The position numbers were made by a program, and so were the translations under genes. A stretch of DNA of 64,000 nucleotides from CPC320 sp002684375 (GTDB lineage Bacteria; Pseudomonadota; Alphaproteobacteria; Rhodobacterales; Rhodobacteraceae). Positions 18,049-26,909 of the stretch are shown one piece after another. The stretch spans positions 62,001-126,000 of the forward strand of contig CBFIHZ010000004.1 of NCBI GenBank assembly GCA_965662545.1, given 5' to 3'. The first letter of the stretch is position 1. Every line of letters begins with the position of its first letter. The notes below the pieces were generated by a model that did not search any database, was not told the origin of the DNA, and saw only the letters and a list, made by a program, of their open reading frames with translations.

Positions 18049-19107
18049 ATGGCATTGGAAGAAAATAATAACGGGAGGCGCTATAAGGCGCCTCTCGAGC
18101 TTTGGGTCAGGGTGACTTTTTTAACCCTTGGTTCGATTGTTGTGACGATGATTGGTTTGATGTTCATTACATTTATAATCGGGCGCGTCATGCCAATTGA
18201 CCCGGTTTTGGCGATTGTGGGCGAGCAAGCCTCTAAATCAACTTATGATGAAGCCTATAAGCAGCTTGGTCTGGATCAGCCAATCATATTTCAGTTTGCA
18301 TTTTATGTCTGGGATGTCGCCCATGGAGATTTCGGTAAGTCACTGCTGACAGCCCGACCTGTCGCGCAAGATATTATACGAGTATTTCCCGCGACATTGG
18401 AGCTTGCAACGATAGGCGTTTTTGCCGGAATTGTGCTGGGTGTTCCACTGGGCGTCGTGGCCGCTGTCAAGCGAGGGTCGTGGATTGATCAGGTTGCAAG
18501 GGTTATTGCACTGGTAGGCTATTCGATGCCAATTTTTTGGTTGGGCCTGATGGGTCTGTTGGTTTTTTACGGGATTTTGGGGTGGGTCGGTGGACCGGGC
18601 CGTGTCGGTATTTTCTATGTCGATATTGTGCCCTCAGTGACTGGAATGATTCTTGTCGATAGTATCCTTGATAGAAATTGGGCGGTGTTCAAAGACGCGC
18701 TGACCCACATTGTGTTGCCTGCATCTCTGCTTGGCTACTATAGCCTGGCCTATATCAGTCGCATGACGCGATCTTTTATGCTGGAACAATTAAGCGCCGA
18801 ATACATCACCACTGCTCGGGTAAAAGGCATGTCGGAAAGCGCTGTCATTTGGCGGCATGCTTTCAAGAACATCCGTGTGCAATTGATTACTGTGATTGCA
18901 TTGAGCTATGCAAATCTGCTGGAAGGTTCTGTGCTGACGGAAATCATATTTAGTTGGCCGGGGATTGGCAGCTATATCACCACGGCGCTACTCTCTGCCG
19001 ATATGAATGCTGTTATGGGCGGTACGGTTGTGGTGGGTCTGATCTTCATTCTTCTTAATATCCTATCTGACTTGCTCTACAAGATATTTGATCCGAGGGC
19101 GCGATAG
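18049..19107 (+). CDS. Peptide ABC transporter permease (DppB-like)
   Basis: This 352-residue inner-membrane permease has about six transmembrane helices. The BPD-transport domain carries the EAA loop TARVKGMSESAVIWRHAFKN, which contacts the ATPase. The ATG immediately follows the TAG of the binding-protein gene, and its own stop abuts the next ATG, so the operon is tightly packed. It pairs with the following DppC-like permease to form the translocation channel. Confidence 0.92.
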   Translation: MALEENNNGRRYKAPLELWVRVTFLTLGSIVVTMIGLMFITFIIGRVMPIDPVLAIVGEQASKSTYDEAYKQLGLDQPIIFQFAFYVWDVAHGDFGKSLLTARPVAQDIIRVFPATLELATIGVFAGIVLGVPLGVVAAVKRGSWIDQVARVIALVGYSMPIFWLGLMGLLVFYGILGWVGGPGRVGIFYVDIVPSVTGMILVDSILDRNWAVFKDALTHIVLPASLLGYYSLAYISRMTRSFMLEQLSAEYITTARVKGMSESAVIWRHAFKNIRVQLITVIALSYANLLEGSVLTEIIFSWPGIGSYITTALLSADMNAVMGGTVVVGLIFILLNILSDLLYKIFDPRAR

Positions 19108-20022
19108 ATGACCGGGCCCAAAACATGGCGTTCCTGGTTGCTTACCGATGCACCAACGTCTCGATGGCATGCAAAACTATCCGCTCTCTATCAAGGTTGG
19201 CTGTCGTTTCGTAGCAATACAATGGCGATGGTCGGGTTGTGGATCTTGATCCTTTTAGTGCTGATCGCCTTTGCGGCGCCAGTGCTCGCCCCACATGACC
19301 CGTTTGCGCAAAATCTTGACAACCGCTTGCAGCCACTGGGGGCTGATGAGCATATTCTTGGAACCGATAGTCTTGGTCGCGACCTTCTCAGCCGTCTGAT
19401 CTATGGCTCCCGTATTACCCTGTATATTGTGGCGTTGGTTGCTTTGATCGCGCCTATATCAGGTCTTTTGGTGGGGACTGTTGCAGGGTATGTTGGCGGC
19501 TGGACTGATCAGGTACTGATGCGGATTACGGATATATTTTTGGCATTTCCTCGCCTCGTTCTGGCTTTGGCTTTTGTGGCGGCATTGGGCGCGGGCATCG
19601 AAAATGCGGTGCTTGCAATCTCGTTAACTGCGTGGCCACCTTATGCGCGCATCGCACGGGCAGAGACTTTGACGATCCGGTCTTCAGATTATATCAGCGC
19701 GATCCAATTACAGGGCGCTGGGCCACCCCGCATCATAATTAAACATATCTGGCCTTTATGTATCTCGTCCCTTATCGTTCGTGTCACGCTGGATATGGCG
19801 GGTATAATTCTTGCGGCTGCAGGTCTGGGGTTTCTGGGCCTTGGTGCGCAGCCACCCAGCCCTGAATGGGGCGCAATGATTTCCGAGGGGCGTCGCTTTA
19901 TTCTGGATCACTGGTGGGTTGCTACCGTGCCTGGCATGGCAATCTTTACGGTTTCTTTAGCTTTCAACTTGCTCGGTGATGGACTGCGCGATGTGCTCGA
20001 CCCAAAGGATAGTGAAAAGTGA
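19108..20022 (+). CDS. Peptide ABC transporter permease (DppC-like)
   Basis: This 304-residue permease has the N-terminal OppC-type segment (FRSNTMAMVGLWILILLVLI) followed by the transport domain with the loop IQLQGAGPPRIIIKHIWPLC and the C-terminal PSPEWGAMISEGR motif typical of DppC. It has six predicted membrane spans. Its last codons overlap the GTG of the ATPase gene as GTGA, indicating translational coupling. Confidence 0.92.
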   Translation: MTGPKTWRSWLLTDAPTSRWHAKLSALYQGWLSFRSNTMAMVGLWILILLVLIAFAAPVLAPHDPFAQNLDNRLQPLGADEHILGTDSLGRDLLSRLIYGSRITLYIVALVALIAPISGLLVGTVAGYVGGWTDQVLMRITDIFLAFPRLVLALAFVAALGAGIENAVLAISLTAWPPYARIARAETLTIRSSDYISAIQLQGAGPPRIIIKHIWPLCISSLIVRVTLDMAGIILAAAGLGFLGLGAQPPSPEWGAMISEGRRFILDHWWVATVPGMAIFTVSLAFNLLGDGLRDVLDPKDSEK

Positions 20023-20873
20023 CACTGCTGGATGTAGAAAACCTTTGGGTAAAATTTCCATCACGCCAAGGCGTCTTTGATGCCGTAAGAGGCATTTCAT
20101 TTACGTTAGGGCGGGAACGACTTGGCATTGTGGGCGAGAGCGGGTCTGGCAAGTCCATGACGGGCCGCGCGATATTACGCTTGATCCGCCCCCCTGGAAT
20201 AGTCACAGCAGATCAAATTTCATTGGAAAGTGATGATTTGATGCTGAAATCAGAGCGCCAAATGCGCGCAGTTCGCGGCCAACGGATTTCTATGGTCATG
20301 CAGGACCCCAAATTCTCTTTGAACCCGGTAATGACCATCGGCCAGCAGATCATGGAAGCCTATCGCCTTCATAATAAAGCTAAGAAACCTGAAGCCTACA
20401 GTAAATCTTTGGAAATGCTTGAGGCAGTATCGATCCGTGATCCGGAGCGGGTTATGCGCGCCTATCCGCACGAAATGTCAGGCGGAATGGGTCAACGTAT
20501 TATGATTGCAATGATGCTGATTCCGAACCCTGAAATTCTCATTGCCGACGAACCCACCTCTGCTCTTGATGTTTCGGTTCAGCGACAGGTTTTGTCAATC
20601 ATTGACAAGCTTGTAACAGATCGCGGAATGGGCCTAATTTTTATCAGCCATGATTTGAACCTTGTCGCTGATTTTTGTGACCGGGTGCTGATCATGTATT
20701 CGGGTCGTATTGTAGAGGTTTGTGATGCAGACAAACTACATAACGCGCAACATCCCTATACACGCGGCCTGCTCAATTCGTTGCCTCGGTTGGATGCCCC
20801 ATGTGAAAAGTTACACGTGCTGAACCGCGACCCCTCTTGGTCAGAAGCCCCAAGCGTGAGTGCACGCCTGTGA
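20019..20873 (+). CDS. Peptide ABC transporter ATPase (DppD-like)
   Basis: This 284-residue ATPase has Walker A GESGSGKSM, signature MSGGMGQRIMIAM, Walker B ILIADEPTSALDVS and the switch HDLNLVADFCDRVLIMYSG. The GTG start overlaps the permease stop. It is shorter than typical DppD (about 325 residues) at the C-terminal end, where the oligopeptide-transport extension is reduced. It works as a heterodimer with the next gene product. Confidence 0.92.
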   Translation: MTLLDVENLWVKFPSRQGVFDAVRGISFTLGRERLGIVGESGSGKSMTGRAILRLIRPPGIVTADQISLESDDLMLKSERQMRAVRGQRISMVMQDPKFSLNPVMTIGQQIMEAYRLHNKAKKPEAYSKSLEMLEAVSIRDPERVMRAYPHEMSGGMGQRIMIAMMLIPNPEILIADEPTSALDVSVQRQVLSIIDKLVTDRGMGLIFISHDLNLVADFCDRVLIMYSGRIVEVCDADKLHNAQHPYTRGLLNSLPRLDAPCEKLHVLNRDPSWSEAPSVSARL

Positions 20874-21610
20874 GTATGCTAGGGGTTGATGACCTAGACG
20901 TTTGGTTCGGTGGTGGCCGCGACCGTGTTGATGCGGTGCGCGGGGCCAGTTTCACGGTAAAGCGTGGTGCCAGCTTTGGTTTGGTCGGCGAAAGTGGATC
21001 CGGAAAATCAACTATCCTACGCGCGATTATGGGACTGACCCCGACGTGGTCTGGCGCAATTGCCGTTGACGGGAAATCTGTCGGCAAAAAGCGTCAGAAA
21101 GCCTTCTATAAGAGTGTTCAGATGGTATTTCAGGATCCGTATGCTTCGTTACATCCGCGCCATTCTGTTGATCATGTATTGGGCGAGACACTGTATCTAC
21201 ACGGCTTTCGTGATATCGATGCTCGTGTTGTCAAACTGCTGGATGACGTGGGGCTTAGTGGCAAATTCCGATTTCGCTACCCCCATCAGCTGTCGGGTGG
21301 TCAACGACAGCGTGTCGCTATCGCCCGTGCCTTGGCTCCGGAACCCAGCGTCGTTCTGCTAGATGAACCCACATCCGCTCTGGATGTATCGGTACAGGCC
21401 GAGATCTTAAACCTTTTAACGGATTTAAGGTCAAAAAATGAACTGACATATGTCATGGTTTCTCATGACTTGTCTGTTATTGGCCACATGTGCCAAACAT
21501 TGGCCGTGATGAAAGACGGTGAGGTTGTTGAGGTCATGGATGTTGAAACTCTGCGAAAGGCGCAAGCAAAACACCCTTATTCTCGAGAACTGTTGGCAGC
21601 CTCAATCTGA
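20870..21610 (+). CDS. Peptide ABC transporter ATPase (DppF-like)
   Basis: This 246-residue ATPase has Walker A GESGSGKST, signature LSGGQRQRVAIARA and Walker B VLLDEPTSALDVSVQ. The GTG at 20870 was chosen because it overlaps the upstream stop codon as GTGA, the same arrangement as the preceding pair; an open frame extends upstream to 20837. It is the last gene of the dipeptidase and transporter operon, with a terminator-like hairpin six bases downstream. Confidence 0.9.
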   Translation: MSMLGVDDLDVWFGGGRDRVDAVRGASFTVKRGASFGLVGESGSGKSTILRAIMGLTPTWSGAIAVDGKSVGKKRQKAFYKSVQMVFQDPYASLHPRHSVDHVLGETLYLHGFRDIDARVVKLLDDVGLSGKFRFRYPHQLSGGQRQRVAIARALAPEPSVVLLDEPTSALDVSVQAEILNLLTDLRSKNELTYVMVSHDLSVIGHMCQTLAVMKDGEVVEVMDVETLRKAQAKHPYSRELLAASI

Positions 21611-21615
21611 ATCGA

Positions 21616-21648
21616 GTTGTTGAAACTTTATAAATGGTTTTCAACAAC
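21616..21648 (+). terminator. Hairpin after the peptide-transporter operon
   Basis: GTTGTTGAAAC pairs with GTTTTCAACAAC across a short AT-rich loop, leaving one bulged T. It lies six bases after the last stop codon of the operon. No run of T follows, so it may be a Rho-dependent end or a 3'-stabilising structure rather than a classical intrinsic terminator. Confidence 0.5.
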
Positions 21649-22013
21649 CCGGTTCCACTGCCAATGTTAAGACAATCAGAAGGAAAGCCCCACAAACAGT
21701 ATAGAATATTGTCACAGGGGTTCCCTCATGGCCTTAGACACGAAAGGGTGATTCACAGTACCCAAACACCGCTTCAGTGGTGCCAGACGGCGCTCCAGCA
21801 AGGGCCAGATTCGCCCGTTTGTCTAATGTTGTACCGGGGACGCTTGAGATTAATAACAGTGTTTAGCCATGGGATTTAATTTCTGCTGCGCCGCTAAACA
21901 AATTACAAATTCAAGAATTCGTCAAAAGCTATGCAAATTGTTATGCGAAAACCGCAATGTGAAAATAAAATTTCCCATAAATAACTATAGTCATTCATTT
22001 CTTCAAAAAGTTA
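21649..22013. other. Intergenic stretch with no gene seen
   Basis: There are 365 bases between the transporter terminator and the tRNA. It contains only short unconvincing frames; AT content rises toward 21900-22010. I see no tRNA 3'-end duplicate that would mark an integration site. Confidence 0.4.
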
Positions 22014-22090
22014 TGGCGGTCACAGCAGGATTCGAACCTGCGACCTCTCGCTTCGGAGGCGAGCACTCTATCCAGCTGAGCTATGCGACC
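22014..22090 (-). tRNA. tRNA-Arg, anticodon CCG
   Basis: The reverse strand gives a complete 77-base tRNA. It has acceptor GGTCGCA pairing with TGTGACC, a D-arm with AGCTCAGCTGGATAGAGT, an anticodon stem CTCGC/GCGAG with loop CTCCGAA (anticodon CCG), and a T-arm CAGGTTCGAACCTG with an encoded CCA end. It would read CGG codons. The protein frame over it on the plus strand is an artefact. Confidence 0.97.
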
Positions 22091-22688
22091 ACGCGCTACT
22101 AATGCTCACAGCACAGCAATTTCGTCAAGCCATTATCCTGTGTTCTATTTCAACTGCTTGAGCAATCCTTGCGATGCAGACCTATTCCAGAGATAGAGAG
22201 GCTATTGTCAGAAAAATTAACTTTTGGATGCTGGGCATGTTCTATTTGTTCGAACAAGCACAAGACCATAGGATTGGTCTGGCAGAAACCAGCGTGCTGT
22301 TACGCTTGTCATGTCGCTTGCAGCTCCGGCTTTTCGCAATAGGCGTCCTTACATTCAGGCAGAGGTTTTTTTGATAATTTTTCGGGTTGTAGGTCTCACA
22401 ACGTGCTCCACCCGATAACCCAGTCCTGTTTTCCGCAACCACCTTTGTTAAGATTGATATGGTGTGCCAAACCGCAAGCTGTTGTCGTCACCTTTGAACA
22501 GGACCTCAACACTTTTCAAATCTTATAAGGGAGGTGTGGCGTAATTATTTACGTAATTAACTTTAATATTTTTTGGGTCAAAAAACTGCAGGTCATCCCG
22601 GCCTGCCAAGCATTTTTCGTAAACTTTAGCCTTTGTAGAGCAGGCGGTTTTGTCTAGACTTTAATAAAAGCACATTAGGTGAAATCTT
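22091..22688. other. Intergenic stretch with no gene seen
   Basis: There are 598 bases between the tRNA and the Sel1-repeat gene. Only short frames without ribosome binding sites are present. A small direct repeat of GTAATTA-type sequence lies around 22540-22560, and the last 100 bases, which are AT-rich, probably hold the promoter of the Sel1 gene. It is upstream of the minus-strand tRNA and must also contain that promoter. Confidence 0.35.
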
Positions 22689-23825
22689 ATGAATCTACTT
22701 CGCACGACAATACTTTCATGGTTTCTAGTATTTGGTACTGGCATAATTTCGGCACAGGATCTTCAGGAGGGCTCTACTACATCAAGTGCAGAGGCCTATC
22801 TCAAAGAGCTCAAGAAGTCACAATTTTTGGCTGCGCAAGGGCATGCGGACGCACAATATAGTCTTGGTGTTAGTTATGAAACTGGCAAAGGGGTTGCTGA
22901 GGATGCTACTGAAGCGGTGAAGTGGTACCAGCTCGCTGCGGATCAAGGGCATGCGGATGCCCAATACAGTCTCGGTGTAAGCTATGAGACTGGCAAAGGC
23001 GTTGCTGAGGACAATGCTGAGGCCGTAAAGTGGTATCAGCGTGCCGCAGGGCAAGGTGTTGCTAAGGCTCAATATAAAATTGGTGGGTTTTATAAAAATG
23101 GCGAAGGTGTCGCTGTGGACGATGCTGAGGCTGTCAAGTGGTACCTCCTTGCGGCGCGGCAAGGCTATGCGGATGCTCAGAACGACTTGGGTGTGATGTA
23201 TGAAAATGGCAAAGGCATTGCCGAAGACGCTATTAAAGCGGTGAAATGGTATCGTCGGGCTGCGACACAAGGGCACTCGGATGCGCAATATAATCTAGGT
23301 TTTATGTATTATGCGGGCAGTGGCGTGGATCAGGATGATGCCGAGGCTATAAAATGGTATCAGCTCGCCGCAGAGCAAGGTGCGGACGCGCAATTTTATC
23401 TTGGTGTGATGTATGAAAATGGCAAAGGCGTCGCAAAAGACAATAACGAAGCGGTAAAATGGTATCAGCTCGCTGCGGATCAAGGGCATGCGGACGCTCA
23501 AAAACATCTTGGATTTATGCATGATGCAGGAAAAGGCGTCCCCCAGGATGATGCTAAGGCTGTTGAGTGGTATCGTCTGGCTGCAGAACAGGGGCATGTG
23601 AAGGCTCAGAACAATATTGGAAATATGTATTATTACGGCGCAGGCGTTTTTCAAGATAATGTCAGGGCGTATATGTGGTACGATATAGCGACAGCCAATG
23701 GAAATAAAAGGTCGGCTAAATGGCGCGGTGAGACGGCTGAAAAAATGACATCGGCAGATGTCTCGCGGGCTCAAAATATGGCGCAGGAATGTATGAACAG
23801 CGACTATAAGAACTGTGGCTGGTAA
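22689..23825 (+). CDS. Exported Sel1-repeat protein (eight repeats)
   Basis: This 378-residue protein has a signal peptide (hydrophobic stretch to about residue 22, ISA/QD) followed by eight Sel1-like repeats of 36 residues with the consensus A-x-A-Q-x-x-L-G-x-M-Y-x-x-G-x-G-V-x-x-D. The C-terminal cap (about 345-378) has two cysteines. Sel1 repeats form alpha-helical solenoids that bind other proteins, so a periplasmic scaffold or adaptor is likely. The first two repeats are nearly identical in DNA, and one repeat boundary (fifth to sixth) is a residue short. Both suggest recent expansion by recombination. No operon partner is visible. Confidence 0.85.
   Translation: MNLLRTTILSWFLVFGTGIISAQDLQEGSTTSSAEAYLKELKKSQFLAAQGHADAQYSLGVSYETGKGVAEDATEAVKWYQLAADQGHADAQYSLGVSYETGKGVAEDNAEAVKWYQRAAGQGVAKAQYKIGGFYKNGEGVAVDDAEAVKWYLLAARQGYADAQNDLGVMYENGKGIAEDAIKAVKWYRRAATQGHSDAQYNLGFMYYAGSGVDQDDAEAIKWYQLAAEQGADAQFYLGVMYENGKGVAKDNNEAVKWYQLAADQGHADAQKHLGFMHDAGKGVPQDDAKAVEWYRLAAEQGHVKAQNNIGNMYYYGAGVFQDNVRAYMWYDIATANGNKRSAKWRGETAEKMTSADVSRAQNMAQECMNSDYKNCGW
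22841..23056 (+). repeat. Near-identical 108-bp tandem repeat inside the Sel1 gene
   Basis: Two consecutive 108-base units (starting 22841 and 22949) encode the same Sel1 repeat and differ at few positions, whereas later units have diverged. The 36-codon period keeps the frame, so gain or loss of a unit would not disrupt the protein. Confidence 0.7.
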
Positions 23826-23854
23826 CAATATTAAAGCGCGGTTATAAGCTTTTT

Positions 23855-23888
23855 AGGTTTTGAAAACCTGATAGCCGCCTGCGCGGCT
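23855..23888 (+). terminator. Two adjacent hairpins downstream of the Sel1 gene
   Basis: AGGTTTT-G-AAAACCT is a perfect inverted repeat, followed three bases later by AGCCGC-CTGC-GCGGCT. They lie 30 bases after the Sel1 stop codon and between convergent genes, so they may end transcription from either side. There is no long T tract after the second stem. Confidence 0.45.
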
Positions 23889-24052
23889 GCGGCTGCTCGG
23901 GTTTATTTGGCTGTAAAGCGTCTCATTAAGCGCCCGCCGGATGATATGGAATAAGTAATTGTTTCAATTGGATAGCCGTGTTAGGTTCATTCTCTGACTA
24001 AGATCAGTCGCACCATCGATAAAAGCTACGATAATTAAATCTGAGTAAAATC

Positions 24053-25930
24053 TTAGAAATCCAACAAATATAGGGCACCGTTTATAAACTCCCCTTTCTC
24101 TTTTCTCAGGTTCGTTTTTTCAAAACGGGAGATCCGAAAGTCAAATGTCTTGCACAGGCTTTCGATATAGGTCTTTGAATGTGAAAATCGTCCCGTTGCT
24201 TCTAGGGTAAAACCTGGTTTCTCAGTATGTTCTGTTGAAAACGACAAACTTCCATTTCGTTGATTCCGGGATTTTATGAGGCGGAAGAGATCGGAAACTT
24301 CGCCCAGATAGATAAACACGTCTGTGGCGATGAAGTGATTAAAATCGAGTGCTTCAGTTGCCAAATAATCGAATATATCGCTGTGCGTTAGCCTGTCGTA
24401 AATGTTTTTCTTCCTCGCCTCCTCAATCATAAGCTTTGACAAGTCGAGACCCTCTAGATTGCTACAAAATCGCCTGAGTTCCGCCCCGGCAAGCCCTGTG
24501 CCGCAGCCCAAATCTAAAACGGACCCTACCGAGCCATTGAAATGGTTTGCGACGATCATCTCAGAAAGGATTTTCGGGGTCTGATATTCTAGGTCGTCAA
24601 CCAGAGAACGTTCAAATTTGAATGCACAACTATCAAACAGTTTTTCGACGTAGGCCCGAGGGGCAGAGCGGGTCGTTTCTCCGGTTAAAGAGGCCAAAAT
24701 ATGCCTGACCTCCGGATAATCGGGCGTGATCAGCAATGCCTTTTCATAGTTATTTATCGCGGCGTTCAACTCGCCCTTTTCCTGCAATGCATTGCCGATA
24801 TTGCAATAAGCTTCTGCATAGTCAGGTTTGATCTTCAGAGCATTCTGCAAGCATTTTATCGCCGCATCCAGTTCGAACATATCAATAAGAACAGTTCCCA
24901 TGTTATTATGCGCTTCCGCGTAATCAGGGGTGATTTCTAGAGCTCTTTTGTAGCAATCTAAGGCTGCCGAGAAGTCGCCTTTATTTTTAAGTGAGATACC
25001 CATGTTATAGTACGCATTTGCATCATCTGGTTTAATTTTTAATACTTTATTATAACATTTAATTGCAGCCTCTAGTTCCCCTCTACTTTTAAGTGCAACA
25101 GCTATGTTATTATAGGCATTCGCATAGTCCGGGAAGATTTCAATCGCAATTCGATAATATTCGATCGCTTCATCTAGCGCGCCTTTATTCTGAAGAGCAT
25201 TCCCAATATTATAATGAATCTCAGCGTCATCAGGTTTGAGCGAGAGCGCCTTTTTGTAATTGATTATGGCGCCATCTAATTCACCCTTATCCATCAGTGT
25301 GGTGCCTAGGTTATTGTAAGCCTCTGAATAACTGGGTTGGGAATTGATCGCTTTCTGGTAGTATTCAATCGCCGCGTTTGAATCATTATTAGCCTTAAAG
25401 GTATTGCCTATGTTATAATAAGCTTCAGCATCATCGGGCTTGATTTTCAGTAACTCTTTATAGGTATTTATCGCAGCATCTAATTGACCACTGTTCTTTA
25501 AAGTACTACCCAAATTGATATAGGCATCGGCATAGTCCGGTTTAATCCGTATCGCCGTTCGATAATTTACAATGGCGGCGTCATAATTTTGCAATTTTCT
25601 ATTTACTTCCCCTAACATGATATGCACTTCAAAATTTTTAGAATACTTCTCCGCTATCTGTTCTGCTTGTGGTAAGAAGCTTGTAAAATCATCCTGATTG
25701 TAGAGCCTGATCAATTCCTGCAGCTGGTGTCGGGATGGTCCAGAATTATCAGGGCTATTGTGGACATTTTTTGGCTGTTTGGCTTGACGTTCCTCGAGCA
25801 ATTTCCGGTTTTCAACAGGTTTTGATGGATTCAGCTTTTGGAAAAAATCCGATGCGATTGCGCAACTAGATTTTAGACGGTCTTGAAGATTTCGTAGTAG
25901 GTGTTCAATCGAAAAGGCCTCCATTTCCAT
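24053..25930 (-). CDS. TPR-repeat protein with C-terminal SAM-dependent methyltransferase domain
   Basis: This is a 625-residue protein. After a charged N-terminal region (1-85) there are about ten tetratricopeptide repeats of 34 residues (to roughly 410), each of the form AY-x-N-x-G-x-x-L-x-x-x-G-x-L-x-A-A-I. Then comes a class I methyltransferase domain with motif I VLDLGCGTGLAG and a following acidic strand end (LEGLDLS). The TPRs would bind a protein or nucleotide-sugar-type partner; the methyl acceptor is unknown. The repeat part is clearly richer in A and T than the surrounding genes, which suggests lateral acquisition. It stands alone with no operon partner. Confidence 0.85.
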   Translation of the reverse strand: MEMEAFSIEHLLRNLQDRLKSSCAIASDFFQKLNPSKPVENRKLLEERQAKQPKNVHNSPDNSGPSRHQLQELIRLYNQDDFTSFLPQAEQIAEKYSKNFEVHIMLGEVNRKLQNYDAAIVNYRTAIRIKPDYADAYINLGSTLKNSGQLDAAINTYKELLKIKPDDAEAYYNIGNTFKANNDSNAAIEYYQKAINSQPSYSEAYNNLGTTLMDKGELDGAIINYKKALSLKPDDAEIHYNIGNALQNKGALDEAIEYYRIAIEIFPDYANAYNNIAVALKSRGELEAAIKCYNKVLKIKPDDANAYYNMGISLKNKGDFSAALDCYKRALEITPDYAEAHNNMGTVLIDMFELDAAIKCLQNALKIKPDYAEAYCNIGNALQEKGELNAAINNYEKALLITPDYPEVRHILASLTGETTRSAPRAYVEKLFDSCAFKFERSLVDDLEYQTPKILSEMIVANHFNGSVGSVLDLGCGTGLAGAELRRFCSNLEGLDLSKLMIEEARKKNIYDRLTHSDIFDYLATEALDFNHFIATDVFIYLGEVSDLFRLIKSRNQRNGSLSFSTEHTEKPGFTLEATGRFSHSKTYIESLCKTFDFRISRFEKTNLRKEKGEFINGALYLLDF

Positions 25931-26384
25931 GTCCTAAATAAAGTGCTCGCAGGCATATATTGTGAGCTATTTTTTGCCCTTGTCCCTATCGTCTACACGG
26001 TTTTGACTTTTGTTACCTCTGTTTGTTTGGCAATAATTATCCAATATTTCCCGAATAAACTGCTCCTAACTTAAGATTGTCATTAGGCGGCTATTACTTT
26101 CTTGTTTGACTTATAATTCCCAAGATATCAGCACGTTTAGCCTTTTGAGAGCTTTATCCCCGATCTGTTCTCGAACCCGCTTACTTTGTGGATCCTTCTC
26201 GTGTCTGACCTTATCAGTGATTATCTCGGTTCTTGGACACCTCAGACAGATCTGCTTTGGGAAAGCTTGTCGCTCGTTTTTGGACTGCCCCCTGTCAGCA
26301 TGCATTTTTTAGTTATTGTAGCATTTGAATATAAATCTTGAAGCGAAGTCTGATGTATTGCTGAACGATTATGAAAGTAGTCTA
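25931..26384. other. Intergenic stretch with no gene seen
   Basis: There are 454 AT-rich bases between the TPR-methyltransferase start and the end of the next minus-strand gene. The first 100 bases should hold the methyltransferase promoter. Two overlapping frames near 26106-26312 have neither a ribosome binding site nor any recognisable composition. Confidence 0.35.
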
Positions 26385-26897
26385 TTACTTGTCGCTTCGA
26401 ATGAAACTCATCCAGATATTACTAGTTTCCCCTGTTTGCTGCCAAGCCTCGCCATCTCTGCAACCCGCCTCGTATCCATCTATCCATATTTCTGAAGTTG
26501 TCGGATCTCCCTCTAGGTATTCCAGAAGATCTGCCCGTTCCTTATCTGAAAAAACTCTTGCCATAACCGTCTTTGTAAAGGGCGAAATTCTATCCAGAAC
26601 ATTTTTATAATTTCCCAGTTCCGTAACACTGTCAAATGTTGAGTAGGCCATAAACCCTTGAACATAGCCAACGCTAAAGCGACTTGTGATTCGATCATAG
26701 TTGTCTCTGTAATCAATCACGGTGAGGTTGCCCTTTAAGCGTTTTAAGGGATAGATCACATTATTGTCGTAGTTGCTTTGATGTTGTTGAGGTAAAGGGG
26801 CCTCAGCATCGAAAATACCTGAGGACTGTTGCACAATAACGAACACCACCCCGGATACGATTATCGCAATAATCAGCAATACGAGCAGAACTTCCAT
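26385..26897 (-). CDS. Membrane-anchored protein of unknown function
   Basis: This protein of about 170 residues has a single N-terminal hydrophobic helix (VLLVLLIIAIIVSGVVFVIV) and a soluble C-terminal part with YDNNVIYPLKRLKGNLTVIDYRDNYD. I do not recognise the family. The topology suggests an anchor with the bulk outside the cytoplasm, or the reverse. The start is uncertain: ATG 26897 or TTG 26909; neither has a good Shine-Dalgarno sequence. It follows the same strand as the TPR-methyltransferase gene upstream of it, with no evidence of co-transcription. Confidence 0.55.
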   Translation of the reverse strand: MEVLLVLLIIAIIVSGVVFVIVQQSSGIFDAEAPLPQQHQSNYDNNVIYPLKRLKGNLTVIDYRDNYDRITSRFSVGYVQGFMAYSTFDSVTELGNYKNVLDRISPFTKTVMARVFSDKERADLLEYLEGDPTTSEIWIDGYEAGCRDGEAWQQTGETSNIWMSFIRSDK

Positions 26898-26909
26898 TAC
26901 GTCAGCCAA

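Noticed and set aside
13302..22090. Genomic island bounded by the recombinase relic and tRNA-Arg
   Set aside because: I found no copy of the tRNA 3' end near the relic that would serve as the second attachment site, so the island is only a possibility and not called as a feature.
21869..22102. Plus-strand protein frame over the tRNA containing TAGFEPATSRFGGEHS
   Set aside because: It is the antisense translation of tRNA-Arg, a common artefact.
22841..25600. Regular repeats that could suggest a CRISPR or satellite array
   Set aside because: They are in-frame Sel1 and TPR coding repeats of 108 and 102 bases without spacers.
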